From an uncultured Candidatus Melainabacteria bacterium (GTDB lineage Bacteria > Cyanobacteriota > Vampirovibrionia > Gastranaerophilales > Gastranaerophilaceae), in the NCBI GenBank assembly GCA_934692665.1, contig CAKUUG010000003.1:1-64000 (forward strand): DNA of 64,000 nt, in the 5' to 3' direction. A model generated the notes under the pieces. That model had not been told where the DNA came from, searched no databases, and was given only the letters and a program-made list of their open reading frames with translations. Within the stretch, counting starts at the first letter, position 1. Every line of letters begins with the position of its first letter. Both the position numbers and the translations under genes were made by a program. Shown piece by piece: positions 33,926 through 42,632 of this stretch.

Positions 33926-33931
33926 AAAAAT

Positions 33932-33937
33932 ATTCTA
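33932..33937 (-). promoter_or_regulatory. -10 element of the GlcD-like gene, leaderless
   Basis: TAGAAT on the minus strand is followed by six bases and the ATG at 33925. No Shine-Dalgarno is present. Confidence 0.5.
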
Positions 33938-33960
33938 CTATAAAAAATTATTTATATAAA

Positions 33961-33996
33961 AAAGAGTGTCTTTTAAGATTTAAAAACACTCTTTTT
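33961..33996 (-). terminator. Rho-independent terminator of the SLH-protein gene
   Basis: AAAGAGTGT and ACACTCTTT form the stem, enclosing an A/T-rich loop that can pair further. On the minus strand it is followed by a U run and lies just after the stop at 34019. Confidence 0.8.
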
Positions 33997-34018
33997 TGAT
34001 TTTTGTTATAGATTGAAA

Positions 34019-35233
34019 CTAAATTTCATCTCTGTTGAAGATTTTTACTCTAATTGGTTCAAGAAGAATAAAATCAACTCTTTGACCTGCGTGAATGTAT
34101 TCATTTTGTCCATGGATTACATTGTAGCGAGTTCTGGTTAAATATGGGTCATTTCTAATAACTCTCATATCTGCACTACGTTCACCAACTCCGGCTACGA
34201 TATTTAATTCTCCAATACCTTTGTTGTCTGTAACATTGGTTGTTTGAAGTGCCATATAGGCATTTTTGATTAGTCTTGTCGGACGAGTAACTTTGATTAC
34301 TTTTCCATCCATTTTAACCCCAACAGGAATTAGCACGTATTTTTCACGAGTAACAAAGTTAAATGGAGCTCTGGCAACAAAAGGTGTAGATTCTTTGACA
34401 ACTTTTGCATTCAAACATCTGTCTACAGTCAAAGGCAAAATCGTACCTTCAGGAATTATTGCATAGTCTTCATCATAATAAACGTTGTCTAATATATAAC
34501 CGTCTGCTTTTCTTGGTTCAGGTGGAGCTTTTACAACGGGAGGAGCCGGTTTTTCTCTTTCTTGTTTTATTTTTTCGTTAGGAATTCTTTCTGCTGCTTG
34601 TACCATATTGAACAAAAATCTTGCCAACTCACCACGTGTTGCAGGTCTTAATGGTTCAAGAGTAGTTTCATGCCCGGGGGTGTTATACACCAAACCCAAC
34701 ATTTGAGCTTGTCCTGATTGAATCAAAGCCCAGTCCGGAATTTCTGAATAGTCTTTATAGATAGAAACAAAGTGTTTAGCTTGTTCTGTGTTAATATTTT
34801 CAGGAGCCAAAGCACCTAAAACAATACTCAATGCTTCAATTCTTGTTACGTCTCTATTTGGATAAAAATAATCACCGGGGAGTCCTTTTAACAAGCCATA
34901 ATAAGAAGCAACCTGAATATTTCTTCTTGCCCAGTGTTTTAAAATGTCTTTATATTCAAATATTTCAGGTGTGTCTTTTTCATATAAACCAAGAGCCTTG
35001 ATTGCCATTGTTGCAAATTCGCCTCTTGTAACTTTTTGGTCAGGTCTATAGTATCCATCAGGATAACCAACAACAACTTTTTTGTCAGTCAAAAAAGTAA
35101 CTGCTTCGTATGCCCAGTGGCTGGGTGGCAAATCCGGATAACTGTCAGGACCTTGTTCTAGGGTATAGTTAGCTTTTGCAGGCGCTATAATAAAAGCCAA
35201 CAAGGTGATGATACTGAATAATGTCTTTTTCAT
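34019..35233 (-). CDS. S-layer homology (SLH) domain envelope protein
   Basis: This 404-residue exported protein has a signal peptide (1-21, MKKTLFSIITLLAFIIAPAK). Three SLH modules follow: about 34-82 (DLPPSHWAYEAVTFL, GYPDGYYRPDQKVTRGEFA), 93-147 (YKDILKHWARRNIQVASYYG, FYPNRDVTRIEA) and 160-215 (SEIPDWALIQSG, RPATRGELARF). The C-terminal 180 residues form a beta-rich domain (EGTILPLTVDRCLNAKV). SLH modules bind secondary wall polymers; in Cyanobacteria they occur in outer-membrane porins, but this protein lacks a porin-sized barrel. GGAG lies before the ATG, and a strong terminator follows. Confidence 0.88.
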   Translation of the reverse strand: MKKTLFSIITLLAFIIAPAKANYTLEQGPDSYPDLPPSHWAYEAVTFLTDKKVVVGYPDGYYRPDQKVTRGEFATMAIKALGLYEKDTPEIFEYKDILKHWARRNIQVASYYGLLKGLPGDYFYPNRDVTRIEALSIVLGALAPENINTEQAKHFVSIYKDYSEIPDWALIQSGQAQMLGLVYNTPGHETTLEPLRPATRGELARFLFNMVQAAERIPNEKIKQEREKPAPPVVKAPPEPRKADGYILDNVYYDEDYAIIPEGTILPLTVDRCLNAKVVKESTPFVARAPFNFVTREKYVLIPVGVKMDGKVIKVTRPTRLIKNAYMALQTTNVTDNKGIGELNIVAGVGERSADMRVIRNDPYLTRTRYNVIHGQNEYIHAGQRVDFILLEPIRVKIFNRDEI

Positions 35234-35350
35234 TTATTATACTCCATTTGTATAAGACAATTTTACATGCTAAAAATACTACTTGCAACACTTTTTTGTA
35301 GTTTTTCATACATATAAAACACGAAGAAGAAAAATTTTCACCCAAATAGA

Positions 35351-35611
35351 CTAAGCTAAATAATCTAGTCTTGATGAAGAGTTGTTCAAGGCTGCAAGTT
35401 CAGCATTGACAGCCATAAGTTGGGTTTCATTCATGATGTTATCCATTCCCAAAGAAGCTTCGGCTGCACTAACAGTTGCAAGACCACCTGTAAAATAGGG
35501 GGAATTCAAAAGACCTCTTTGTGCTGCAGAATTTTGCAACATTTGGTACTCAAGGTTATTTCTTTGAGCAACAAGGCTTTGTTTTTCGAGTTGTCTTGCA
35601 ATAGATAGCAT
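35351..35611 (-). CDS. Small unknown helical protein
   Basis: I do not recognise this 86-residue protein. It is Gln/Asn/Ala/Leu-rich (MLSIARQLEKQSLVAQRNN, then YQMLQNSAAQRGLL) with predicted long helices and no signal peptide, Cys or membrane segment. LAALNNSSSRLDYLA ends the chain. A clear AAGGAG lies before the ATG, supporting translation. The composition resembles flagellar or secretion-related helical substrates, but that is only an impression. It lies between the SLH protein and MacB-like genes, transcribed on its own. Confidence 0.55.
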   Translation of the reverse strand: MLSIARQLEKQSLVAQRNNLEYQMLQNSAAQRGLLNSPYFTGGLATVSAAEASLGMDNIMNETQLMAVNAELAALNNSSSRLDYLA

Positions 35612-35702
35612 ATTTTCTCCTTAATTATAGTTGCATATTATCACATGTGTAGTAATTTTGCAATTATTTTGTCTATATAAAACATCTGAACAAAAAAAAT
35701 TG

Positions 35703-36929
35703 CTATTCGTATCGAAGTGCGTCAATTGGATTTAATAAAGAAGCTTTATAAGCAGGATAATAGCCAAATACTATGCCAACCAAACCGGAAAATCCAAAAG
35801 ACATTAATATCGGAGGAAAAGTAATTAGAATATCGGTTTTGAATACAGCTCCGATAAACAATGCGATTACAATTCCTGCAACAACGCCAATCAATCCGCC
35901 AATTAAAGATAATATCAGTGCTTCTATCAAAAATTGCATCCTAATATCGGAAGCTCTTGCACCTATTGCCATTCTTATGCCTATTTCTTTTGTTCTTTCT
36001 GTAACAGAAACAAGCATTATATTCATAATACCTATCCCTCCAACTACAAGAGAAACCGACGCAATAGAAGCAAGCAAAATAGCAAAAGTTTGAACGGTTG
36101 ATTTCATTTTTTCTTGAAATTCTGCACTATTTCTGAGTTGGAAATCGTTTTCTTGGCTTGTTCCCAGATTGTGCCTTTTTCTTAGTATTGTTTCAATATC
36201 GCTTTCAGCAAGCTCAGAATCCTCAAGACTTTTTGCTTTTACTAAAATTTGGTTGACTGCCCCCGGAAAATCAGTCCCAAAAACCTTTCTTTGAGCTGTT
36301 GTCAATGGAATAAAAACAATGTCGTCTTGGTCCATAGGACCTACTTGTCCTTTTGAAACCAGAGTTCCAAGAACTTTAAACGGAACATTACCTATTCTTA
36401 TTGTTTTTCCAACGGGATTTACATCTCCAAAAAGTTCTTTTTCAACAGTAGAACCAATAAGAGCAACTTTAGCAGCATTTCTGTCTTCTTCTCCCATAAA
36501 GGCTCTGCCTAAATCTATTTCGTAATTTTTTACGTACAAATATGGAGAAGTTATGCCATACACCGTTGTTTGCCAGTTTTGGTTTCCATACATTATTTGT
36601 TTTGAAGAAGACAAAAGTGGTGCAACAGCATCTACTCCACGAGATTGTCTTTTTATTGCATCAGCGTCTTTTGTGCTGAGCGTGGGTTTTGAACCCATAC
36701 CCATAGAAACTCCGCCTGTTTTTGCAGTTGCAGAGCGAATGGTTATGACGTTAGAACCCATAGATTCCATATTTTCTTGAACTTTTTTGTTTGCACCGGA
36801 ACCTATCGCAAGCATTATAATCACCGCACTAACCCCAATAATAATCCCGAGTGATGTCAAAATTGACCTCATCTTGTTAACTTTTAGGGAGTTTAGGGCT
36901 ATTTTTAGTGTGGACTTGTAATCTATCAT
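35703..36929 (-). CDS. MacB-type ABC transporter permease
   Basis: This 408-residue protein has the MacB layout: an N-terminal transmembrane helix (MRSILTSLGIIIGVSAVIIMLAIGSGANK, about 20-48), a large periplasmic MacB_PCD domain (50-265) and three C-terminal FtsX helices (280-400, with VGGIGIMNIMLVSVTERTKEIGIRMAIGA). Such permeases use a mechanotransmission mechanism to act on periplasmic or outer-membrane substrates such as peptides or lipoproteins. No ATPase or membrane-fusion gene adjoins, so its partners are elsewhere. TTTAAT six bases before the ATG suggests a leaderless transcript. Confidence 0.9.
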   Translation of the reverse strand: MIDYKSTLKIALNSLKVNKMRSILTSLGIIIGVSAVIIMLAIGSGANKKVQENMESMGSNVITIRSATAKTGGVSMGMGSKPTLSTKDADAIKRQSRGVDAVAPLLSSSKQIMYGNQNWQTTVYGITSPYLYVKNYEIDLGRAFMGEEDRNAAKVALIGSTVEKELFGDVNPVGKTIRIGNVPFKVLGTLVSKGQVGPMDQDDIVFIPLTTAQRKVFGTDFPGAVNQILVKAKSLEDSELAESDIETILRKRHNLGTSQENDFQLRNSAEFQEKMKSTVQTFAILLASIASVSLVVGGIGIMNIMLVSVTERTKEIGIRMAIGARASDIRMQFLIEALILSLIGGLIGVVAGIVIALFIGAVFKTDILITFPPILMSFGFSGLVGIVFGYYPAYKASLLNPIDALRYE

Positions 36930-36935
36930 AGTACT

Positions 36936-36941
36936 ATTAAA
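36936..36941 (-). promoter_or_regulatory. Candidate -10 of the MacB-like gene, leaderless layout
   Basis: TTTAAT on the minus strand is followed by six bases and the ATG at 36929. The match is weaker than in other examples. Confidence 0.3.
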
Positions 36942-36968
36942 TTTAGAAATTCGTTTTTTAAAAACACT

Positions 36969-38063
36969 TTATTGGAGGATTTTACCTTGAGAAATTTTTA
37001 CTATATCAACATTTTTCAAAAATTCCTCATCAAATGCCAAAGTATCAACGCTTGTGATTATCATTTGAATATCATTTTCAATTGCATTGAGCAAATAATT
37101 CTGCCTCAAATTGTCAAGTTCAGCCAATACGTCATCCAATAATAAAAGCGGAATTTCGTTTATTTTTTCTTTTAATATTTGCAACTCAGCCAATTTCAAA
37201 GACAAAACAATCGTCCTTTGTTGTCCTTGAGAAGCGTATTTTTTTGAATCAATATCATTGATAAAAAAGTCGACATCATCTCTATGAGCACCGATAAGAC
37301 ACTGTTCTTTTCTTATTTCTTCTTCTTTTACTTCGTTTAATTTTTGATAAATAACATCGCTCAACTCTTGGATAGACAAAAACTCATCGACGACTGATTT
37401 GTATTTTAGTTTCAAATCTTCTCCCGAAGAAATAATAGAGTGCTTTGTTTTTGCGATTTTTTCCAGCTCTTCTATATATTTTTTTCTTAAAAAAACAACA
37501 TTTGCACAAGCTATAGACATTTGTTGATTAAAAACATCCAGCATATCAGAATTTTTTATATGAGAAGCTAGGAAATTTGCCTTTTGCAGACGAATTTTGT
37601 TGAATTTTGTGAGTTTTTCAATATACAAAGGATAAACCTGAAATATCGCCATATCGAGCCATTTTCTGCGATTCTGCGGCTCTCCTCTCAACAACAACAA
37701 ATCAGAAGTCGAAAAATACACACCCGACAACACTCTTAAAAAATCTTTTGATTTGTTTTTTTTGAGTCCGTTTACTTTTAAGAGTTTATTTTTTGGAGGA
37801 TTGAAAACAACTTCCATTTCTATATCTGTATCTTGTTTTATGATTTGAGCTTTTATAGAAGCTATTTCTTTTTGAAATTGTATCAATTCAGAATCTCTTT
37901 TAATCCTGACTGAATTTAATGTACAAAGATAATAAATAGCCTCAAGTATGTTTGTCTTTCCTTGAGCATTTTTTCCGATTATTAGTGTTTTATTATTTTT
38001 AAAATCGTATTCGAAATTTTCATAATTTCTAAAATTTTTTAAAATTAATTTCTTTAATCGCAT
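36969..38063 (-). CDS. recF: DNA replication and repair protein RecF
   Basis: The 364-residue SMC-like ATPase loads RecA at gaps with RecO and RecR. Motifs: LKNFRNYENFEYDF start, Walker A IIGKNAQGKTNILEAIYYL (about 29-47), QPRRKWLD-type region NRRKWLDMAIFQVYP, signature SQGQQRTIVLSLKLAEL, and Walker B LLLLDDVLAELDNLRQNYLL. Length matches RecF (about 360). It is not next to dnaA-dnaN here. A TAGAAT -10 ends six bases before the ATG, and on the opposite strand the same bases overlap a TATAAT for the divergent PfkB gene. Confidence 0.95.
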   Translation of the reverse strand: MRLKKLILKNFRNYENFEYDFKNNKTLIIGKNAQGKTNILEAIYYLCTLNSVRIKRDSELIQFQKEIASIKAQIIKQDTDIEMEVVFNPPKNKLLKVNGLKKNKSKDFLRVLSGVYFSTSDLLLLRGEPQNRRKWLDMAIFQVYPLYIEKLTKFNKIRLQKANFLASHIKNSDMLDVFNQQMSIACANVVFLRKKYIEELEKIAKTKHSIISSGEDLKLKYKSVVDEFLSIQELSDVIYQKLNEVKEEEIRKEQCLIGAHRDDVDFFINDIDSKKYASQGQQRTIVLSLKLAELQILKEKINEIPLLLLDDVLAELDNLRQNYLLNAIENDIQMIITSVDTLAFDEEFLKNVDIVKISQGKILQ

Positions 38064-38069
38064 ATTTTT

Positions 38070-38079
38070 ATTCTATAAT
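38070..38079. promoter_or_regulatory. Overlapping divergent -10 elements of recF and the PfkB gene
   Basis: On the minus strand, TAGAAT (38070-38075) precedes the recF ATG by six bases. On the plus strand, TATAAT (38074-38079) lies 35 bases upstream of the PfkB ATG, which has its own AAGGAAG. The two cannot be used at the same time. Confidence 0.5.
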
Positions 38080-38114
38080 GAAATTACATTAAGAGCAAAA
38101 CAAAAGGAAGTAAA

Positions 38115-39164
38115 ATGTACGATTTTATCACTATCGGTTCTGCAACACAGGACGTTTTTATACAATCTGATGTAGCAAGCATCGTAACTGTTAGCCAAGT
38201 AACCAAAAAAAGCGAATTTATGTCTTTTCCTTATGGTGCAAAAACAGAAATTGCTGATTTTTCAAAAAACCTAGGCGGAGGTGCAGTAAACACTGCAACA
38301 AACCTTGCAAATTTGGGCATGAAAACATCTACAATCATAAAACTCGGAAATGATGAATTAAACAACATAATCAAATTAAAGCTTGCAAAATCAGGTATTG
38401 ATATTATGAACATAATCGATTCACAAAAATACTTGACGGGCTTTTCTATTATTCTTGTTTCTTTCCAAGGAGATAGAACCGTTCTTGCTCATCGTGGTGC
38501 AAATGCTCATGTTCATGAAAAAGAAGTAAATTTTGATGCTATAAAAAACTCTCGCTGGGTATATGTTTCACCTCTATCCGGTGATAGCAACAAAGTTCTC
38601 GATAAAATTGCAAACTTCTGTTCAGAAAACAAAATCAACCTCGCAATCAATGCAGGAACAACAGCACTTAAAAAAGGTGCAAAATATTTTTCAAAAATCT
38701 TAACGACTTCGCAAATTGTTCTTATGAACAAAGAAGAAGCCTCTCTAGTCACAAAAATCCAAGTCAGACCCGACACAAAAGAAGAAAAATTCTCATCAAT
38801 GCAAATTCATCCTGACGTAGTCGAAATGCTAAAAGCACTAAGAGGCAGCACGGAAGCGATTGTTGTAATTACAGATGGCAAACATGGTTCTTATTGTTAT
38901 GATGGCGAAAAAATCTATCTTTGTCCTACTTTTCCTGCTGTTGTAACTTCTACCTTGGGAGCAGGCGATGCTTTTGCTTCTACTTTCTGTGCAACAATAG
39001 ACAAATATAACTGGGATATAGAAAAAGCTCTCAAATACGGAACAATAAATTCTGCTTCTGTATGTGAACATTTTGGTGCTCAAGAAGGATTTTTAACTTT
39101 TAGCGAAATAGAAAAAAAAATCGAAGAAAATCCAAACTTCAAAGTAAAAGTAATAAAATTGTAA
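38115..39164 (+). CDS. PfkB-family carbohydrate or nucleoside kinase
   Basis: This is a 349-residue ribokinase-like kinase. Residues 1-20 (MYDFITIGSATQDVFIQSD) begin the fold. The substrate-binding signature NLGGGAVNTATNLANLGM lies near 55, and the ATP/anion-hole signature TLGAGDAFASTFCATI with catalytic Asp lies near 280. GDRTVLAHRGANAHV and VITDGKHGSYCYDGE are typical of the family. It phosphorylates a sugar, sugar phosphate or nucleoside in the cytoplasm; the substrate cannot be told. The rqcP gene follows after one base, so the pair forms an operon. Confidence 0.87.
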   Translation: MYDFITIGSATQDVFIQSDVASIVTVSQVTKKSEFMSFPYGAKTEIADFSKNLGGGAVNTATNLANLGMKTSTIIKLGNDELNNIIKLKLAKSGIDIMNIIDSQKYLTGFSIILVSFQGDRTVLAHRGANAHVHEKEVNFDAIKNSRWVYVSPLSGDSNKVLDKIANFCSENKINLAINAGTTALKKGAKYFSKILTTSQIVLMNKEEASLVTKIQVRPDTKEEKFSSMQIHPDVVEMLKALRGSTEAIVVITDGKHGSYCYDGEKIYLCPTFPAVVTSTLGAGDAFASTFCATIDKYNWDIEKALKYGTINSASVCEHFGAQEGFLTFSEIEKKIEENPNFKVKVIKL

Positions 39165-39165
39165 A

Positions 39166-39417
39166 ATGAGATTAGATAAATTTTTAAAAGTATCACGATT
39201 AATAAAAAGAAGAACTGTTGCAAACGAAGTCTGCGACTCTGCTCGTGTTTTTGTAAACAACAATCCTGCAAAACCGGCAAAACAACTAAAAGTCGGGGAT
39301 ATTATTTCTATTGAATATAAAAATATGATAAAAACCTACAAGATTTTAGTTTTGCCTGTGGGTAATGTTCCGATTAGTATGGCAAATACTCTTTATGAAG
39401 AAATTATAGAAAATTAA
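39166..39417 (+). CDS. rqcP: S4-domain RNA-binding protein RqcP/YabO
   Basis: The 83-residue protein is almost entirely one S4 domain: MRLDKFLKVSRLIKRRTVAN, then RVFVNNNPAKPAKQLKVGDIISIEY. Length and sequence match RqcP (YabO), which binds stalled 50S-peptidyl-tRNA complexes and works with RqcH to add C-terminal alanine tails; Hsp15 is the E. coli relative. Its ATG lies one base after the PfkB stop. A terminator follows directly. Confidence 0.88.
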   Translation: MRLDKFLKVSRLIKRRTVANEVCDSARVFVNNNPAKPAKQLKVGDIISIEYKNMIKTYKILVLPVGNVPISMANTLYEEIIEN

Positions 39418-39442
39418 AAGCAAGGCATAAAACCTTGCTTTT
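39418..39442. terminator. Bidirectional rho-independent terminator after rqcP
   Basis: AAAGCAAGG pairs with CCTTGCTTT around CATAAAA. A and T runs lie on both sides, serving rqcP and the convergent gene at 39467. Confidence 0.85.
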
Positions 39443-39466
39443 AATTGTTTCGTATATTATCAAAAA

Positions 39467-39814
39467 CTAAAATGGTTTTGTTTGAGACAATCTATTTCTC
39501 AATTCTCTGAATTTTGCGATATCTTCTTGAGCTTTTGCACCTTCTTTGAATAATGTTTGAGAAGCAGGATGCATAATAATAATAGAATCTATATGCACTT
39601 CTAAAAAGTCATAGTTTTTTGTAACAGAAGTTCCTTGTGCTGTAATTTGAGCATTTGTAACAGCGAGAAATCTTCTTTCTTTATCATTTAACAATTCTGT
39701 TAATTCACGATTCGACTTTGTAAATTTAGAAACATAAACAGTTCCTCTGATTTCATGGTCTTTTGTAATTATACAAACTTCAACAGGTGCTGTATCTGAT
39801 GGTTGTTTTGTCAT
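39467..39814 (-). CDS. Conserved protein of unknown function, DUF6812-like
   Basis: The 115-residue soluble protein has a beta-rich core (VEVCIITKDHEIRGTVYVS, RRFLAVTNAQITAQG, FLEVHIDSIIIMHP) and a helical C-terminus (KAQEDIAKFRELRNRL). The RGTVY...LLND...RFLAVTNA pattern resembles a DUF6812-type small beta barrel; that is from memory and tentative. No catalytic residues or signal peptide. An AGGAGAA precedes the ATG. It is monocistronic and divergent from the SRP RNA gene. Confidence 0.7.
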   Translation of the reverse strand: MTKQPSDTAPVEVCIITKDHEIRGTVYVSKFTKSNRELTELLNDKERRFLAVTNAQITAQGTSVTKNYDFLEVHIDSIIIMHPASQTLFKEGAKAQEDIAKFRELRNRLSQTKPF

Positions 39815-39897
39815 TTAATTCTCCTAAATAAGCTACAAATATTATATTATAATTTTAAAATTAATGCTACATATTAATTTTTGTGATAGAATATTAA

Positions 39898-40011
39898 TGC
39901 CACACTTCACGGGGTGTTGCATACCCTTGACCGAAAGCTAATGTCGGGTGCAGAGTATATTGTGAGGCAAATACAGTTGTAAATTGAAAGTTAAAAAATC
40001 GTTGAGAATTT
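39898..40011 (+). other. Structured transcribed region immediately upstream of the SRP RNA hairpin
   Basis: A TAGAAT -10 (39887-39892) predicts a start near 39898. The following sequence can fold: TGCC...CAC pairs with GTGAGGCA (near 39959-39966), enclosing GCATACCC paired with GGGTGC and a GAC/GTC inner stem. It contains no ORF. It may be a 5' domain of an enlarged SRP RNA or a separate small RNA. No known riboswitch or Alu-domain motif was recognised. Confidence 0.4.
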
Positions 40012-40096
40012 GGGTTTTTGTGGCAGAACTCTGCCCCAACCGAGTCAGGATGGAAACATAGCAGCTCTAAGGTTTGAGTTTTGGGTATAGAAATCC
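40012..40096 (+). ncRNA. ffs: Signal recognition particle RNA (4.5S-like)
   Basis: The SRP domain IV core is clear: GAGTCAGGA, the loop TGGAAACA and TAGCAGCTC at about 40042-40067, matching the GUCAGG...GGAA...AGCAG consensus that binds the Ffh M domain. Flanking strands pair stepwise: AACC with GGTT, CCCAA with TTGGG, and GGGTTT (40012-40017) with AAATCC (40091-40096). A GGAGGTTTTTT segment after 40100 may terminate it. The RNA works with Ffh and FtsY in co-translational targeting. The 5' boundary is uncertain. Confidence 0.85.
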
Positions 40097-40166
40097 ATTT
40101 AGGAGGTTTTTTAATTTTTTGGTTTAGAATTGTTTTGTCGATAGATATAGTGTGGCTTTTATATTT

Positions 40167-42521
40167 TTAGTTGAAATTTTCTATCATTTCTTGAATTTTT
40201 GTTATTTCACAATTCATCAAATCACTCTTAAATTCAACAATTTTGTCAAATTCTTCTGTTAAAGTTTCAAACATTGAATGATTTTTAAATTCTTCCCAAT
40301 TAAAGGGTTTTAGATATTTTAGTTTGTTGTTTTCATCAAACTCAATTGTGTTTATATCTTCTAATATTTCAATTGCAATCTGCACAAATTCCACATCGAC
40401 GCTCAACGCCGCTGCCATTTTTTCCAATTCCAAATCACCATTCAGTTTGGATGAACAGTATTTTATCATTCCATTAAGCTGTTTTATGTAGTTTTCTATA
40501 TTTTCATCAACCTTGAAATTCATAAAATGGATTTTTTTGGGATGAATATTTTCAAAAATTTCCATAAATTCTTCAACAGAAGAAGGATAATCAAAAAACA
40601 TCAGACCTTTGTGTTCGTTTGTATCTGACAAAAAATTGTTTTTTAAATTTTCAAATTTCGATAGTTTTTCTTTCGTTGAGGGTGTTTTTGCCCATATTTT
40701 TATATCTAAATTAGAATTTTTTAAATAATCAGAAATAGAATCCAAAATATCAGTTTTTTTTCTATGATCAAAGAGTTTGAAGTCGCTTTTCTTGAGGTTT
40801 TTTTCTACACAAGAAGAATAAATATCCACAATCTCCAACTGAATTTCGCTATTGCCATTAAATGTATTCACTCTAGGGTAAAAAGCAATATCACATTTGG
40901 AATTTAATGGAATAGAAAGCTCATTTTCTTGCCATTTTACAGAATTTAGAAGTTTTCCGTTTTTTGAAAAAACAAATCGAAGATGATTATTTTCTTTTCC
41001 GATTGTTTTAAATTCTTTCAATTCGACATCAAACATTGCACAAACAGGCATTTTGTTGCCTTCACCATAAGGCTCAAGCTCATTAAACGTTTCAATCAAG
41101 TCGAAATTCAGGTCATTTTCACTTAATTCAACATCCGCAAACAAAATGTTTTCTTTTTGTTCTTCTTTGTAATTTTCTTCAATTGTTTTGTTGATTGCAT
41201 TTTTTACTGTTTCAAAAGATACTTGATTGATATCAAATGAACAACCACCTGCCAATTTGTGTCCGCCAAAACCCAAAAACAACTCGGCATTTTTTGCCAA
41301 AACATCATAAACATTGATTGTTTCGTTGCTTCTAATTGAACAGCGAGCATGGGATGTTTCATCTATAGTCATCAAAAAACAAGGTTTGTTGTATTGTTCG
41401 ACGATTTTTGACGCTACAATACCTATTATTCCTACATGCCAGTCTTTATTCAAAAGAATAACTGCAGGATTTTCGAGTTCTTCTTTGTGATTTTTTAGAT
41501 ATTCGTTTATTTCTTCATAAGTTTCTTGACATTTTGATTGTCTGATTGCATTGTAATTGTCTAGCTTTTCAATAATAATATCGAGTTTTGCAGGATTTTC
41601 CGTTGTCAAAAATTCAAAAGACAATTCCGCATTGGCGAGTCTTCCGACTGCGTTAATTCTAGGTACTAAAACAAAGGCTATATCAGTACTTGTTATGTTT
41701 CTATCTTTTATATTGTTGGATAAAAGTTTGTATATTGCTTTTGGGATTTGTTTTGTATTCAACAAATCTAACGCCAAAGTCACCATCGCACGATTTTCAC
41801 CCAAAATCGGGACAACATCACCTATTGCACCACAAGAAGCAATTATTAAAAGTTCGTTTTTCAATTCTTCATCGTCAATATCATTTAACAGTGCTATAGC
41901 GAGTTTGTACGCTACAACTGAGCCTGAATTGTACGTCATCGATGTGATATCTTCAACTTTTGTTTCTTCTTTTATTGCACCTTTGACTTGGGGATTTATA
42001 ATAGCGTATGCATTTGGAAGTTCTCTATCTGTCGAGTGATGGTCAGTGATTATTGTATCGATTTTAAACCCATTCAACAAATTCACTTCGCTAACATTTG
42101 AAACACCACAATCAACAGTAATTACGAGTTTAAATTTTTCTTTTGTGTAGAGTTGGATGAGTTTTTTTGTATTCAAGCCATGCCCGTGTTCCAATCTGTC
42201 CGGAATAAATGTTATGACATTTGCATTTAGTTTTTTTAAGGCTTTGTATAATATAGAAGTAGAAGTCACTCCATCACAATCAAAATCCCCCCAGACAAGG
42301 ATTTTTTCGTTGTTTTGGATTGCGGAATTTATCCTGTTTTTTGCCTTTTCCATATCAGAAAAAGCAAAAGGCGAAACAAAATCTTCTTTTTTTGGATTTA
42401 AGAATTTATTGATTTCTTCTTCTTTGACTAGTCCTCTTAGTGCCAAAATCCTATTTAAAAGCTCATTTTTGGCATTTATTTTTTCTTTTTGTTCTTTTAA
42501 AATTATTTTTCTGTATTGCAT
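40167..42521 (-). CDS. recJ: Single-stranded-DNA-specific exonuclease RecJ
   Basis: This is a 784-residue 5'-3' ssDNA exonuclease used in recombination and mismatch repair. DHH-domain motifs: WGDFDCDGVTSTSILYKAL (about 77-95), VDCGVS, TDHHSTDRELPNAYAIINP, and an Asp in VPRINAVGRLANAELS. The DHHA1 domain has FGGHKLAGGCSFDI, followed by an OB fold (about 480-570) and a C-terminal extension of 200 residues, longer than E. coli RecJ (577) but common outside Proteobacteria. An extended -10 (TGCTAAAAT) ends six bases before the ATG, so the transcript should be leaderless. Confidence 0.95.
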   Translation of the reverse strand: MQYRKIILKEQKEKINAKNELLNRILALRGLVKEEEINKFLNPKKEDFVSPFAFSDMEKAKNRINSAIQNNEKILVWGDFDCDGVTSTSILYKALKKLNANVITFIPDRLEHGHGLNTKKLIQLYTKEKFKLVITVDCGVSNVSEVNLLNGFKIDTIITDHHSTDRELPNAYAIINPQVKGAIKEETKVEDITSMTYNSGSVVAYKLAIALLNDIDDEELKNELLIIASCGAIGDVVPILGENRAMVTLALDLLNTKQIPKAIYKLLSNNIKDRNITSTDIAFVLVPRINAVGRLANAELSFEFLTTENPAKLDIIIEKLDNYNAIRQSKCQETYEEINEYLKNHKEELENPAVILLNKDWHVGIIGIVASKIVEQYNKPCFLMTIDETSHARCSIRSNETINVYDVLAKNAELFLGFGGHKLAGGCSFDINQVSFETVKNAINKTIEENYKEEQKENILFADVELSENDLNFDLIETFNELEPYGEGNKMPVCAMFDVELKEFKTIGKENNHLRFVFSKNGKLLNSVKWQENELSIPLNSKCDIAFYPRVNTFNGNSEIQLEIVDIYSSCVEKNLKKSDFKLFDHRKKTDILDSISDYLKNSNLDIKIWAKTPSTKEKLSKFENLKNNFLSDTNEHKGLMFFDYPSSVEEFMEIFENIHPKKIHFMNFKVDENIENYIKQLNGMIKYCSSKLNGDLELEKMAAALSVDVEFVQIAIEILEDINTIEFDENNKLKYLKPFNWEEFKNHSMFETLTEEFDKIVEFKSDLMNCEITKIQEMIENFN

Positions 42522-42527
42522 AATTTT

Positions 42528-42536
42528 ATTTTAGCA
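42528..42536 (-). promoter_or_regulatory. Extended -10 promoter of recJ, leaderless
   Basis: TGC-TAAAAT on the minus strand is followed by six bases and the recJ ATG. It is the same arrangement as at 1583-1591. Confidence 0.5.
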
Positions 42537-42632
42537 TGGAAGAAATCTTATACATTATATAATGTATGCCTTTTGAGTGATTTTAATGATAAAATCAAGC
42601 ATTATCAGTTTTTAAAAGAAAGATACAAGAAA

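Noticed and set aside
36969..38063. A replication origin near recF
   Set aside because: No dnaA or dnaN neighbour and no cluster of DnaA boxes was noticed.
39898..40011. A riboswitch (TPP or cobalamin) or RNase P/tmRNA
   Set aside because: No matching core motifs; no downstream coding gene in the right orientation; the adjacent sequence is SRP RNA.
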